Under the pieces are notes generated by a model, which was not told the origin of the DNA, ran no database searches, and worked only from the letters and a program-made list of their open reading frames with translations. Below are positions 37,401-50,300 of a stretch of 64,000 nt of DNA, in pieces. The position numbers and the translations under genes are program-made. The DNA lies in NCBI GenBank assembly GCA_030141605.1, contig JAQGDQ010000164.1:72001-136000 (forward strand), given 5' to 3'. Positions within the stretch are counted from its first letter, which is position 1; the number at the start of each line of letters is the position of its first letter. The DNA is from Tubiluchus corallicola (Eukaryota > Priapulida > Priapulimorpha > Priapulimorphida > Tubiluchidae).

Positions 37401-40400
37401 ACATTTGCACCACGATGCTCAGACAGGTAGTTTAACATTTGCACCATCATGCTCAGACAGGTAGTTTAACATTTGCACCATGATGCTCAGACAGGTAGTT
37501 TAAAATTTGCACCATGATGCTGAGACAGGTAGTTTAACATTTTCACCACGATGCTCAGACAGGTAGTTTAACATTTGCACCACGATGCTCAGACAGGTAG
37601 TTTACCATTTGCACCACGATGCTCAGACAGGTAGTTTACCATTTGTCAACGAAATAACTCTCTTCATAAGAAAAATAAGTTCGTCAGTTATACGCTGAAT
37701 CATTTGACACCTTTTTTCACCTAACAACGTACATTTCACTTTAACGATGATTTTTTTTTCACTTTCAAGGCAATTTTTTATTTTATCAACAACTTTTTTA
37801 CCTAATTTGATACATTACATATTGCATTATTCTGTTCTAAAAATGCACTAGTAAATAGTGAACAGTGCAATTGTTATTTACGTTTTACTTCCCGACAAAA
37901 TACTAAGTACTAGCCATTTATATCAAGTGAAAACTTTTGCCAGCAACCTGTTGCTGCAGCCACGAGACTAAGAATACAGATAAAATTCCTAAGGTTGCCC
38001 ACTGCTTGTTCTTGACCCTGCAGTGTTTATTGTTTAACTGCTGCCTAGGCTTAAGTATTAGCGAAAGAGAAACCGCTATAGCTAGGTAATGGTAAGTAAG
38101 ATATATAGTTGAGATATATATATATGAAATTAGTCAGTAGAAATATGCATAAACTGTTTAAATTATATGATTTAACCAGTACTGCTTTCTATGGAAGTCT
38201 TGGCTTCATTTGACTACATTTCGCTTAATGTCGTGTTTTGCTGGAATGCAGTGGCATTGTCATTCGAAGACTTGCTGTATATAAAATTCACATTAATCTT
38301 TAGCAGGATCATATTCTTTTATTAACAGTAAATTAATGACAATTCTAAGCGTAAAATGGCTAAAAGCAGATTTTCTACAATATTTTCTACAATTTTTCTA
38401 CTCTTTTATTCATTTCTTTTTTATTCATTTATTATTCATTTTCTTCTTTTTCTTGCTCGGACATTTCTACTTAAAAGATTGTAATGGTTTAATTATTTAA
38501 TTGTGTTAGTTTTCCTATTAGTGTTATATTTTGGTTATCACATTACAGGTAGTCGTTGACTTACGACCTCGAACGGTTCTGACTGACTGGCTGTAAGACG
38601 AACTAGACGTAAGTCAGACAGACGAACTGGACATAAGTCAGGCAGACAAACTGGACAAACGTCAGACAGACAAACTGGGCATAAGTCAGACAGACGAACT
38701 GGACAAACGTCAGACAGACAAACTGGGCATAAGTCAGGCAGACAAACTGGACAAACGTCAGACAGACAAACTGGGCATAAGTCAGACAGACGAACTGGAC
38801 AAAAGTCAGACAGACGAACTGGGCATAAGTCAGACAGATGAACTGGACATAAGTCGGACAGATGAACTGGACAAACGTCAGACAGACAAACTGGACATAA
38901 GTCAGACAGACAAACTGGGCATAAGTCAGACAGACAAACTGGACATAAGTCAGACAGACGAACTGGACAAAAGTCAGACAGACGAACTGGACATAAGTCA
39001 GACAGACAAACTGGACAAAAGTCAGACAGACGAACTGGGCATAAGTCAGACAGACGAACTGGACAAAAGTCAGACAGACGAACTGGACAAACGTCAGACA
39101 GACAAACTGGACAAAAGTCAGACAGACGAACTGGGCATAAGTCAGGCAGACAAACTGGACATAAGTCAGACAGACAAACTGGACAAAAGTCAGACAGACG
39201 AACTGGGCATAAGTCAGACAGACGAACTGGACATAAGTCAGACAGACGAACTGGACAAAAGTCAGACAGACGAACTGGGCAAAAGTCAGACAGACGAACT
39301 GGGCATAAGTCAGACAGACGAACTGGACATAAGTCAGACAGACGAACTGGACATAAGTCGGACAGATGAACTGGACATAAGTCAGACAGACAAACTGGAC
39401 AAAAGTCAGACAGACGAACTGGGCATAAGTCAGACAGACGAACTGGACATAAGTCAGACAGACGAACTGGACAAAAGTCAGACAGACGAACTGGGCAAAA
39501 GTCAGACACACGAACTGGACATAAGTCAGACACACGAAATGGACATAAGTCAGACAGACGAACTGGACATAAGTCAGACAGACGAACTGGGCATAAGTCA
39601 GACAGACGAACTGGACATAAGTCAGACAGACGAACTGGACATAAGTCAGACAGACGAACTGGACAAAAGTCAGACAGACGAACTGGACAAAAGTCAGACA
39701 GACGAACTGGGCATAAGTCAGGCAGACGAACTGGACATAAGTCAGACAGACGAACTGGGCATAAGTCAGACAGACGAACTGGACATAAGTCAGACAGACG
39801 AACTGGACATAAGTCAGACAGACAAACTGGACAAAAGTCAGACACACGAACTGGACAAAAGTCAGACAGACGAACTGGGCATAAGTCAGGCAGACGAACT
39901 GGACAAAAGTCAGACAGACGAACTGGGCATAAGTCAGGCAGACGAACTGGACATAAGTCAGACAGACGAACTGGACATAAGTCAGACAGACGAACTGGAC
40001 ATAAGTCAGACAGACGAACTGGACATAAGTCAGACAGCCGAACTGGACATAAGTCAGACAGACGAACTGGACAAAAGTCAGACAGACGAACTGGACAAAA
40101 GTCAGACAGACGAACTGGGCATAAGTCAGGCAGACGAACTGGACAAAAGTCAGACAGATGAACTGGGCATAAGTCAGACCCATATATGCAAGTAGGTGCT
40201 CCCTATCTGTAAGACACGCACTAAATTTGGCGGCACCTACATATGATTTAATGAAACAGATAGAGATTTAAAGTTATTTGTATGAGTAATAGTAGGAAAT
40301 ATGAGTTTTGGTTACTTTTACATAATTAATTAGGTATATTAATGATTATATAATAATAAATAATATATTTATAATAAATTATATGTAAGTTATGCTTGGG

Positions 40401-41073
40401 TCGTAAAGTCAAACATTTGTAATTTGCGTAGGCCGTAAGACGACGACTACGTATATATTCAAAAGTTTCGTTGATTTTTTAATTTATTTTGTTATTTTGC
40501 ATTGTAATTTAATTACTTCATTAAGAAATTAACCCTGAAGTTTTTATTTACAGGTGTGGTAACAATACCTGTCTCTATGTACCAAACCGTCGTCACTAGT
40601 CTGAATCAGCTGGGTAGTGAACAAATGCAGGGTGTACAGGTGGTGACATCTGGGGCACAGATGGTGGGTATTTCTTTTAGAGTGGAACATTAACAAACCT
40701 AGATGTTTTGGCATTGGCATCATCCATTTTCATCATTATCTTCATCGTCTGAGCAAAATAACACATAGATGTCTAATTCACTATAAAAACTGATTGAATT
40801 CAGCTTAATAGTTTTAATATTTATATCACATATTATGCTAATTTGATAAAGTACTATATGATAAAAAAAGTCAATGATTTGCATTGTGTTTTTCAGATGA
40901 TGCCGTCAGCCGTAACCACGGCAGCCGTAACAGAGAGTGGTCAAGGTGACAGCACCATCACCAGCAATACTGTGGAAGTTATCGCCCAATCAACACCAGA
41001 ACAAGGGTCCATCGGTCCCACGTACAAGACGGAGACAAGTTCATACAAGGCAGAGAATTTCAAATCAGAATAA
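28434..41073 (+). CDS. NRF1: Nuclear respiratory factor 1 (Ewg family transcription factor), 11 coding exons
   Basis: Coding exons: 28434-28578, 29547-29661, 30300-30426, 31548-31697, 32050-32208, 32597-32737, 33634-33705, 35768-35827, 36971-37154, 40554-40663, 40897-41073. Phases agree; product 479 aa (human 503). NRF1 binds GC-rich palindromes as a dimer and activates nuclear genes for mitochondrial and growth functions. Seen: acidic N-terminus (SDDSSPESPFDDNDLL), then DEVTAQLAAAGPVG, nuclear localisation signal KKRKRP (63-68), the conserved DNA-binding region about 75-270 (VGQQAVVMV, LPPLVIDGIPTPVDKMTQ, GRGKPGWG, WANVRSDVRTEEEKQR, WTQALRTIVKNCYKHHGRED), and a transactivation half with NPDGTVSIIQ and IPVSMYQTVVTSL. 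An in-frame TAA lies 33 bases upstream of the ATG, supporting the start. An acceptor at 28401-28402 implies an untranslated exon upstream. Exon 7 has a second possible donor 6 bases on. Confidence 0.97.
28940..29160 (-). mobile_element. Second copy of the tRNA-derived SINE, in NRF1 intron 1
   Basis: It resembles the copy at 2252-2547 in order and content: AATTTTTC-type tail segment with GAGTTGGAGAAAG, tRNA-like block with B-box-like AGTTCAAATCCCA on the minus strand, then TTTCCTCCTTGTA and the GCGCCACCTG-like block (here ACGCCACCTG). It is more diverged; I did not find its target duplication. Confidence 0.6.
37130..37643 (+). repeat. 34-bp minisatellite built from the NRF1 exon 9 splice donor, 15 copies
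   Basis: GCTCAGACAG recurs every 34 bp from 37145 to 37621. The first unit is the last 25 coding bases of exon 9 plus the donor ACAG|GTAGTTT. The donor core is kept in all copies except copy 5 (GGCAGTT). Copy 12 has GCTGAGACAG. The last few copies differ slightly more. Confidence 0.96.
38549..40450. mobile_element. Terminal-inverted-repeat element (MITE-like) swollen by an internal minisatellite
   Basis: The left end GTAGTCGTTGACTTACGACC and the right end (GGCCGTAAGACGACGACTAC at 40431-40450) are imperfect inverted complements over about 20 bp. No transposase is seen. Its centre is almost entirely the 24-bp array at about 38600-40180. No convincing target duplication was found, so the exact ends are uncertain. 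Confidence 0.5.
38600..40180. repeat. 24-bp minisatellite in NRF1 intron 9, about 65 copies
   Basis: The unit is close to GACATAAGTCAGACAGACGA plus ACTG, with variants at a few sites (ATAA/AAAA/AACG, CAGACGA/CAGACAA, GGAC/GGGC). Because 24 is a multiple of 3 and the unit lacks stops in several frames, it leaves ORFs of 435 and 526 codons on the minus strand and 218 on the plus strand. These are not genes. Confidence 0.96.
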
Positions 41074-44000
41074 TGAGTGAAATACAGATTGTTTATTTAT
41101 TGTTTGCATCATGTTTACAATTTAGTGTCTTAGTTTTAGTCAAGATGTCATTCACCGATGCAGTCTAGTCGTCATTTTTGCTTTTATTATAACTTTGTAG
41201 TTGTCTTAAATTTACATTGAATTTATAAATTCTGATTACACCTTTCTGTGGACAATTTGAAGTAGGAGGCAGCATGTTGCTGTTTTGGCCCTGTTATGAC
41301 TTCTGTCAGTCATGCCAAACTGCGGCATTTTTCGACTATTCCTTACTGTGTGTTTAAAAAAACCTGCATTTTATATTAGGGATGTCAGAACCGGAGCTTT
41401 CTCAGCTTCAATTCGATTTGTTCTGCTGAGCTACTGTGTTACCTTAGATCTGATCCGATTCCATAGTGTAGTCTTTATTATTGCCGAATTACTGTCAAAC
41501 GCTCTGCTCGGGTTTTCTGTAATCTTCGTTAAATCACCGCTGTGTCTGACCAATCTGCCTTTATTTCGCTGAAAACTGCTTAGGTTCAAATAAGATTCGG
41601 TTGAAACAAGCATCTGAAAAATTGAGATTCGGATTCAAAAAATATTATAAAATGAAATTCGGTGTAGATTTGGATCTGGTAATTTCAGATTCGTAATTCC
41701 CCAACTTTACACTTAAATGTACCTTGTGAAAAGGCATGAAGTTTTTTTCGAATTTTACTTTAACATAATCAATATTATCATCAATTAGGTAAGAATATGC
41801 CAGTCCTCGGTTCAAGTCCCAGCTACAGCTGTTTAATATGAGCATAATATAATAATAAAATACTTTCAGTCTCAAGTTATTTTTACATCTTCAATGAGTA
41901 GATTTAGTAAACATCGTAAACAAACATGTTGCTAATGTTAACGATTCTATGACCGTAGCTTAGAGTTTGTCATTAGATTTAATGAACTTATTTCATATTT
42001 CATTACTTTTAAAAGTTGGTTATAAATGTAGTAGTGGCTATTTCAGCACTTTTACACAGTCACTTTCAGGCAAAGCAATATTGATAAAACTTAGTTGTAT
42101 TTTTTTAAAAAATAATATCCATTGTTCGAACAGGTTTATTTTAGGTTTAGCTGACTCATTATTACATGTATTAATCAAGCAACAGATTCTACTTGAGTCA
42201 TACTTTTTTACAAGTAGAGTTAAATTTTTTAAGTATTACTGATGAAAATGTGTACAGAAAGGAAAAGAAATGCTACTGATGTAATCACTATCGTGTTTTA
42301 TAATTTTGTGCGCGTAAACTATCATTGAGTTTAATACTTGTCTTTAGGTATGTGTGGTAGCAAAAACTTGCTACACATGATCTACTTACCTAGATGTTTT
42401 TATGTGTTGTGAGTGACGTAGTAATTACTGATTTATTGTAGTTTTCTTCTGGATTTAGTCCTTAATAAAAATACTTTTTTTCTTCTCCTATTTCTCTGCT
42501 AAATTAGCTCCTTGAATAAGTTGATTGCTACAATTTAAATTCATTTTTGAACTTTCAATTTATTCAGTTTATATTCTTGCCAAAATTTTAAATGTAAAGT
42601 GGAATTTAAGTAATAAAATGGGCAAACTTGAAAGCTTACCATGACTTATAAAAAGTTTAGTGTGATCAAAACTGAACAATTTGTCCTTGATACTGACTAG
42701 ATCATAGAATATTACATATGTTTAAAATGTTATGTAATGTAATTTTATTGTAATTATCATTCTTTTAATAAAGGAAACTTGAAAGTCTAAAGTAATTTTG
42801 TTGAAAAGAAATACTTAAATAAAGTGTGATAATATACAGTTTAATCTTGCATGTGTTCTCTAGTTGACTGTTTTTCACGTTTCCTCCCATCAACATACTG
42901 GTTTTTAACATAAAATCCTCTGCCTGCTTTGTTCTGTGCATTAAAATTCATGTAAGTACGTCTAAAACTATTGAATATAACGATTATATTGTACATAGTA
43001 ATAGAAATTTTATTGAAATATATACAAGGAGTGAAATATGAGTTTGGCATTTGACATTTTCTTTTACAAACATTCATATCTTCTTATATACAGACAAACA
43101 ATAGTATTTTCCGAAGACAACCTCTCAATAAACTTAGCATGCTATGAATAATTAAATGTACAAAATGATAAAATGCGACAGAGAAAGATTTTCTCTTCCA
43201 GTTTTGATGGATATAGTGAATGAGGGAGTAAGACTATGTTAAATGAAAAATTAAATTATTCTAAGTACAGTTTTGATTTATCACAAGAGTCTGAGAACAC
43301 TAACACAAATGTAAGTAATTCACTGCTGGCATCAACTGAATCAAAACTTCCCACAAAATGTTTTCTGTGAAATTAAGTACAAATGTCAACTATGTTTTGT
43401 AAGGTTCAGTCTGCATTTAATCATTATGACTATTTGAGCAAGACACTGCTTAGTGATGCAGAAAGTTTTTGTCCTTTGATTAAGAGCATTATGATCCAAA
43501 AATGTAACATAATTATAAAGCATTATGATCCAAAAATGTAACATAATTATAATGCATTTTGTTAGGAACATTACAATCTGCTACCTGTTCCCCTCTCAGA
43601 TTTTTCTAGTGTTCAGTGGCAAGCATGCATGTAAAATATCAGCACACATTATAAGCTACTGACTGGCATACCTGCAAATTGTCACCTTATCATTTTTTGA
43701 AAGCAGAGAGCTCTTATTGTTGACATAGACTTGTATCTATCATCAGTATAAAGGTACTATATCAATACACCCGTAATTAATTTACAATGAGTGTATAGAC
43801 TCATTACAGAATTGGCCAAAAATTGATTTATTGTCACTTTTGTTACCACGATTTTTTCTAATCTAAACAGAAAACTTTGTTTTAGACCACAAATTTCTCG
43901 CTGTATTATATACAACACATGTTATTACCAGCACTGTGATGTGGCCAGTTAACTTATTAGTAAACTAATGAAAACTACTGTACCTTTAACACAAATGAGT

Positions 44001-44382
44001 CACAGTAACGAGACATTTCACTGGTCATTGCATAGTGGTGAAAAAATAAAAATTAAAAGGCACTTATTTTATGGTTGTTCATCTCAGACCAAAAATTCTG
44101 ACAAAATCTGTTTAATACGTATTTACCTATCACTGCTACCAGCCTATGGTCAATTACTATCAACAATTATTTTATCATTAATTAATAATCGATTAAATGT
44201 CACTCATGCAAGAGTAGTCGAAATTTGTAGACTTGCTGAACACATTGTGATCACCATCACTGTTATATGGCTGCTAACACTGGCTTAGGTTCTTGCAAAA
44301 TGCTCATTAAATTTTAATTATTATAACAGTTTATAACAATATTGCCACATAACTTTATGCACCAGTTTTGAAAAGAGAGAAA
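41074..44382. other. NRF1 3' region and intergenic stretch
   Basis: Probable NRF1 3' UTR followed by AT-rich DNA up to the convergent ZP gene. Polyadenylation-type AATAAA hexamers on the plus strand occur near 42463, 42611, 42767 and 42819; which is used cannot be told. A 34-bp direct duplication lies at 43485-43551. No gene was recognised. Confidence 0.45.
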
Positions 44383-47300
44383 TTATGCCGCATAGCTAGA
44401 GTATCGGGATTGTGGCCGTGACCGACCATTTTGACTATGTGCATAACCATTCATGGAATGCGGTCCTCCATTCATGTGAATGTGGTTGCCTGTGCTGCCC
44501 TCTGGTAGCGCGACAGGGTAATTGGTGAAAACGGGTGTGTTTTGCACTGAAAATGCTCTGTGCCAACTCTTGGATCCAAGAGAATGAGGAACAGAGTCAC
44601 GTGTAATATCAGACCGTGCATCATGATCATAACTCTCTCGTGAATCTGAATTATACTGAGGCACAAAGCGGAACGGTATGCTGCTGCCCCATTCTGTGGT
44701 GTCTTTTGTAGAAAAATATTCTGGAATGTCCTCCTTCTTTTCTTCCTCTTTTTTCTTTCCGCAGCAGCGGGAACTTTCACATGGCCAGATACACAGAAGC
44801 AGGATGATTGTAAAAAGCAGGAGAATTCCCAAAGCTATGCAGAGTCCAAGCAGCAAATCAAACCATTTACATCGTTTTGATTCAAGAATTGGCTGAGCAT
44901 CTGGAACAATAGAAAAATCTGATATTATCATCGCTCAGCGGTTCCCCTGTATGGTGTGTTTGACTATTTGCGTTCAGGGATGGATTAACCATTAGGCTAA
45001 TAAGGCTTTAGATATGAGCCCTAAATTTTGATAACCTTCAGTGTCCTGAGACTCATGAGCAACTAAAGCAGATATTGTTATTTTCTAAGGGATAACAAAT
45101 TTATCAAAACTATTATCTTAGCCCGTTATCGTAGAAAAACGTTTTTTCTGACACTTATCTGAGGTCTTGGGGACAGTGCTGGGACAGGTTAACCTTCTCA
45201 ATCACGGTTGACTCTAAAACGGACTCATAACATGATCTGTCACTGTCATGGCTGCCTTGTACAATCCAATCTATCATTGGTTAGGGTTTGTCTTATTGTA
45301 GAGACTTTTCATTCCTACGTGTGAAAGTGTTTTGCTTAGTTCAACAACACTTGGCATCCTTACAAACAGAGACTTTTCACTCTTATTTGAACATTTTGCA
45401 CTAAAGTTTCACTTGATATGTTTGCATTGTAAAATTTCTTGCTTATTTGGTTCTCCAATGATCTAGTCGGCAAATTTAAGAGGGCCCCCAGCGATAACGG
45501 TTAGCCGATAAAAAATTAACCGGTTAACCATTTAAGTGAAACCTTAACCAGCCACAGCCATGCTTGGAGAGAAATTTATAACTCTTTAGAAAGAGGAGGA
45601 CTCCGACTACACAAAGATGTGGAACTTCGTTTGTTGTTAGCCTTAGGCCGGTAAAACCCTTAATCCAGCCCAGCTCACATTTATGAACAAATTTAGCAAT
45701 TAGAGGTAGTACAGCAGGGCCAAAGTACTTGCAATGCTAACAGAAACTCACATTTTGTTTTCATTTAAGATCACGACAGTCTTACAAAAAAATTATAAAT
45801 GTGTTGAGGAAAAACTTCCTGTCTGTTTCAATCTGTATTCAAGTGTTATCCTAGTAGCTTTCCTACGAGAGTAACCTGGATCTGTATTCAAGTGTTATCC
45901 AGTAGCTCAGCAATGAGACTAACCTGGATCTGTATTCAAGTGTTATCCAGTAGCTTAGCAATGAAATTAACCTGGATCTGTATTCAAGTGTTATCCAGTA
46001 GCTTAGCAATGAGACTAAACTGGATCTGTATTCAAGTGTTATCCAGTAGCTTAGCTATGAGACTAACCTGGATCTGTATTCAAGTGCTATCCAGTAGCTT
46101 AGGTATGAGACTAACCTGGATCTGTATTCAAGTGTTATCCAGTAGCTCAGCAATGAAACTAACCTGGATCTGTATTCAAGTGTTATCCAGTAGCTTAGCT
46201 ACGAGACTAACCTAGATCTATATTCAAGTGTTATCCAGTAGCTTAGCAATGACACTAACCTGGATCTGTATTCAAATGTTATCCAGTAGCTTAGCTACGA
46301 GACTAATCTGGATCTGTATTCAAGTATTATCCAGTAGCTTAGCTATGAGACTAACCTGGATCTGTATTCAAATGTTATCCAGTAGCTTAGCTACGAGACT
46401 AATCTGGATCTGTATTCAAGTGTTATCCAGTAGCTTAGCTACGAGACTAACCTAGATCTATATTCAAGTGTTATCCAGTAGCTTAGCAATGAAACTAACC
46501 TGGATCTGTATTCAAATGTTATCCAGTAGCTTAGCTACGAGACTAATCTGGATCTGTATTCAAGTATTATCCAGTAGCTTAGCTATGAAACTAACCTGGA
46601 TCTGTATTCAAATGTTATCCAGTAGCTTAGCTACGAGACTAATCTGGATCTGTATTCAAGTGTTATCCAGTAGCTTAGCTATGAGACTAAGCTGGATCTG
46701 TATTCAAGTGTTATCCAGTAGGTTAGCAATGAAACTAACCTGGATCTGTATTCAAGTGTTATCCAGTAGCTTAGCTACGAGACTAACCTGGATCTATATT
46801 CAAGTGTTATCCAGTAGCTTAGCAATGAAACTAACCTGGATCTGTATTCAAATGTTATCCAGTAGCTTAGCTACGAGACTAATCTGGATCTGTATTCAAG
46901 TATTATCCAGTAGCTTAGCTAGGAGACTAACCTGGATCTGTATTCAAATGTTATCCAGTAGCTTAGCTACGAGACTAATCTGGATCTGTATTCAAGTGTT
47001 ATCCAGTAGCTTAGCTACGAGACTAACCTAAATCTATATTCAAGTGTTATCCAGTAGCTTAGCAATGAAACTAACCTGGATCTGTATTCAAATGTTATCC
47101 AGTAGCTTAGCTACGAGACTAATCTGGATCTGTATTCAAGTATTATCCAGTAGCTTAGCTATGAAACTAACCTGGATCTGTATTCAAATGTTATCCAGTA
47201 GCTTAGCTACGAGACTAATCTGGATCTGTATTCAAGTATTATCCAGTAGCTTAGCTATGAGACTAACCTGGATCTGTATTCAAGTGTTATCCAGTAGCTT

Positions 47301-50300
47301 AGCTATGAGACTAACCTGGATCTGTATTCAAGTGTTATCCAGTAGCTTAGCTATGAGACTAACCTGGATCTGTATTCAAGTGTTATCCAGTAGCTTAGCT
47401 ATGAGACTAACCTGGATCTGTATTCAAGTGTTATCCAGTAGCTTAGCTACGAGACTAACCTGGATCTGTATTCAAGTGTTATCCAGTAGCTTAGCTACGA
47501 GACAAACCTGGATCTGTATTCAAGTGTTATCCAGTAGTTTAGCTGGAAGACTAACCTGGATCTGTATTCAAATGTTATCCAGTAGTTTAGCTAGAAGACT
47601 AACCTGGATCTGTATTCAAATGCTATCCTGTAACTTAGCTACTAGACTAACCTGGATCTCTATCTCCGGGTTCTAAGATGTATAAGCTTTGCGCTGTCAG
47701 TACTTCCCGTATGCTGTCTCCTGGAAGATAACTGGGAGAACCAGGATTACTACAATTGATCTGAAAATAAAAATCAATTGCTTTTATGAGTTTTATTAAA
47801 TTTTTGGGGCAATTTTTGAAGATCTGAACAATATTTAAATTTAATAATGTTTAATGGTTTACACAAAATATGGAATTGAGCTTTCTCAGGCTTATAACGA
47901 AGTCTTGCCACTTTTGGCTTACTAACACTTCAGTAAATATAAAATAGGCCTACAATATTAATGCAAATATCCATAGCGACTGAAGTGCAAAGTGTACGAT
48001 GGATCATTAAGGCTAAGATTTGAGAGAACCTCACCTGGCTAGCTGGTGCTTAAATTGCCCACTTAATGGCTTATGAATTTTTGTTTATGTACTCACCCCA
48101 GGGCACGAGCCTTGACAAATGACCACAATGCAGGTGATATGGATCCTCTGGCGATCATCAATGCGGAATGGTAAGAACGCAGCTCGGTACAGTTGTTTGT
48201 CTCCCATACGTTCAAAATCAAACTCTGTCATCAATGCGTGATCCACTGAACAACTTTAAAATACACATAAACATGTGCTTAAGTTGAATACGTTTAATAA
48301 GTATTGCAGTTTATAATTGTTTGAAATGAAAATTAATTATTTTTTACCAGAACTCTGTACATTATACAGCGTCATACATCTGTCTCTTACACTACATTAA
48401 CCAAGAGCCTGAAAAAAAGCTACATAAACTTGGATCTGACTGCAGGATAGTTGTGTGCCCAATTTGGTGCCTTGTATGGCTGTCTGTTTAAGAAATAGAT
48501 AAGAGAGGGAAATCTCTGAATTCAAGCCACCCTGGTGCCTTGCAGGGCATCTCTTTTACTAGAGAAATCTAGGTCAAGCACCAATATCAATGATTGGTGT
48601 CAGCAAGGGGATGAAAGCATCATCATACAGCCACAATGATGCCTCCAAATGACTAAAGCTAAAGACCGATTGTGATCTAGCTCCTGGCAGAAAGTGCTAC
48701 ATGCAACAAACATTAAGTGCAAAAAATGAACAGTGCTCAGTAGTGCCACACTGGAAGAGGAGGAAAATTGAGAAGATGCACAGCAGTGCCACATTGGAAG
48801 AGGAGATTTGAGAAGATGCACAGTCATGAAGTTATGACTGTTTGGAGAATGGTTGAAGACAGCAGATGTAGGCAAAGAGGATGATTATTGTTTTCTACAT
48901 GCAGAAGATAAGGAAGTTGGTTGCAAAGTTTGTGGATCAGAGGAGGTACAGTATAAGTTTTGGTGGTCAGAGGAGAGAAAAGGGACATTGAGAGTTAGGG
49001 GGATTGATGAGAAAGGAGATGGTTGAGGATGTAGTACATCTACAGTGAATAAATTCCGAAATACAATGAATGACTTGGTCAGTTAGTGTGAGGACGGGGC
49101 CAAGCAATGTGTTGGGAGAGCTGGTGAGCGTTGAAGCAGAAGGGTGTAGGCTAGTAAGCAGGCCAAAGAAGTCATGGAAGAGTTGTGCAAGATGGACTTG
49201 AAGAAAGAATGACACAGGAAGATGGAGACTGTGGCAAAAAGTCATAAGTACGTATATATTCGTTACCCTGGTTCTGCTATAAGCATAACTCGTTTATCAC
49301 TGCGATCTGCTGTTGCCTCACAAGATTTTACCCAATAATGAAAAGACTGCAAATCTGGAAAATTATATCATCTTTTAATAGAATTAGCTACTACAAATAT
49401 ATTTAATGCAAATACTTTCTTGACAATATAGACTAATGTAAACTGAATATGCATTTAGAGACACTCTGTAAGCACCTTCTACATTGCTAATGAGAAAAGT
49501 TTTATATTTTAACCTGTTCAATTTCATTTCATATCATCACCATTAAACTAGGATGCATCTGTTACATGGTCAGTCAAGTTTTTTCCACAATAGGGATAAA
49601 AATTAACCCCTCTGCAATCAGCATTATGGAAGTTGCTGTTTCCATTCTAACGCACAACTTGGGAGATGATGAGATGCGATAACTCTGCATTAAACATGAC
49701 CTTTATATTCAAAAACTTAAATTTAACCTATTTAGTAATAAGGTTTAATAAGGCTATCTTTTTATATAATTTGGAATACAGGCATCCACCATTCAATGTC
49801 AGGTCCTACTGAAATTTAATGGCTTTGGCGGGACTGGAACTTTACTCCTTATCAGGTTCTAAGATGCATCACTGAACCCATAAAGCCACGTTCAGAACGA
49901 ATCCCCGTTCAAGAAGAAAAACAGCCAGAATCAATGTTAGGAATGATCTCACCCAGAATCAATGTGAGGAATGGTCTCACCCAGAATCAATGTGAGGATT
50001 GATCTCACCCAGAATCAATGTGAGGAATGATCTCACCCAGAATCAATGTGAGGATTGATCTCACCCACAGCGAGTATTGAATTGGTTTACCCATCAGTTG
50101 ACTGAGAAGGTTTGGCATCAGCACCATTCTTAACTTTGGTCGACGAGCAAGACACTGTGACCACTCGTCCTATTATTATTTGGCAAGTCATTCAATTAAT
50201 AATATTAACTTAAACATTATTAGATTGGTTAAGTGCAGTTAACTAGTGATGCAAATAGTTACAGCATACCTCTGTGTATAGTGATTTGCGCTACATATGT

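Noticed and set aside
38538-40195. Very long ORFs (435 and 526 codons minus, 218 plus) made of 8-residue repeats
   Set aside because: They come from a 24-bp tandem array without stops, open on both strands at once, inside an NRF1 intron; there is no start context or family resemblance.
41795-41840. B-box-like CGGTTCAAGTCCCAG suggesting a tRNA or SINE
   Set aside because: No A-box at the right distance and no acceptor or anticodon stem could be found; too short to support.
45892-47676. Plus-strand ORFs repeating a 16-residue unit
   Set aside because: The 48-bp period is a multiple of 3, so the array stays open. It lies in an intron of the minus-strand ZP gene, and the ORFs are cut by stops wherever the unit changes.
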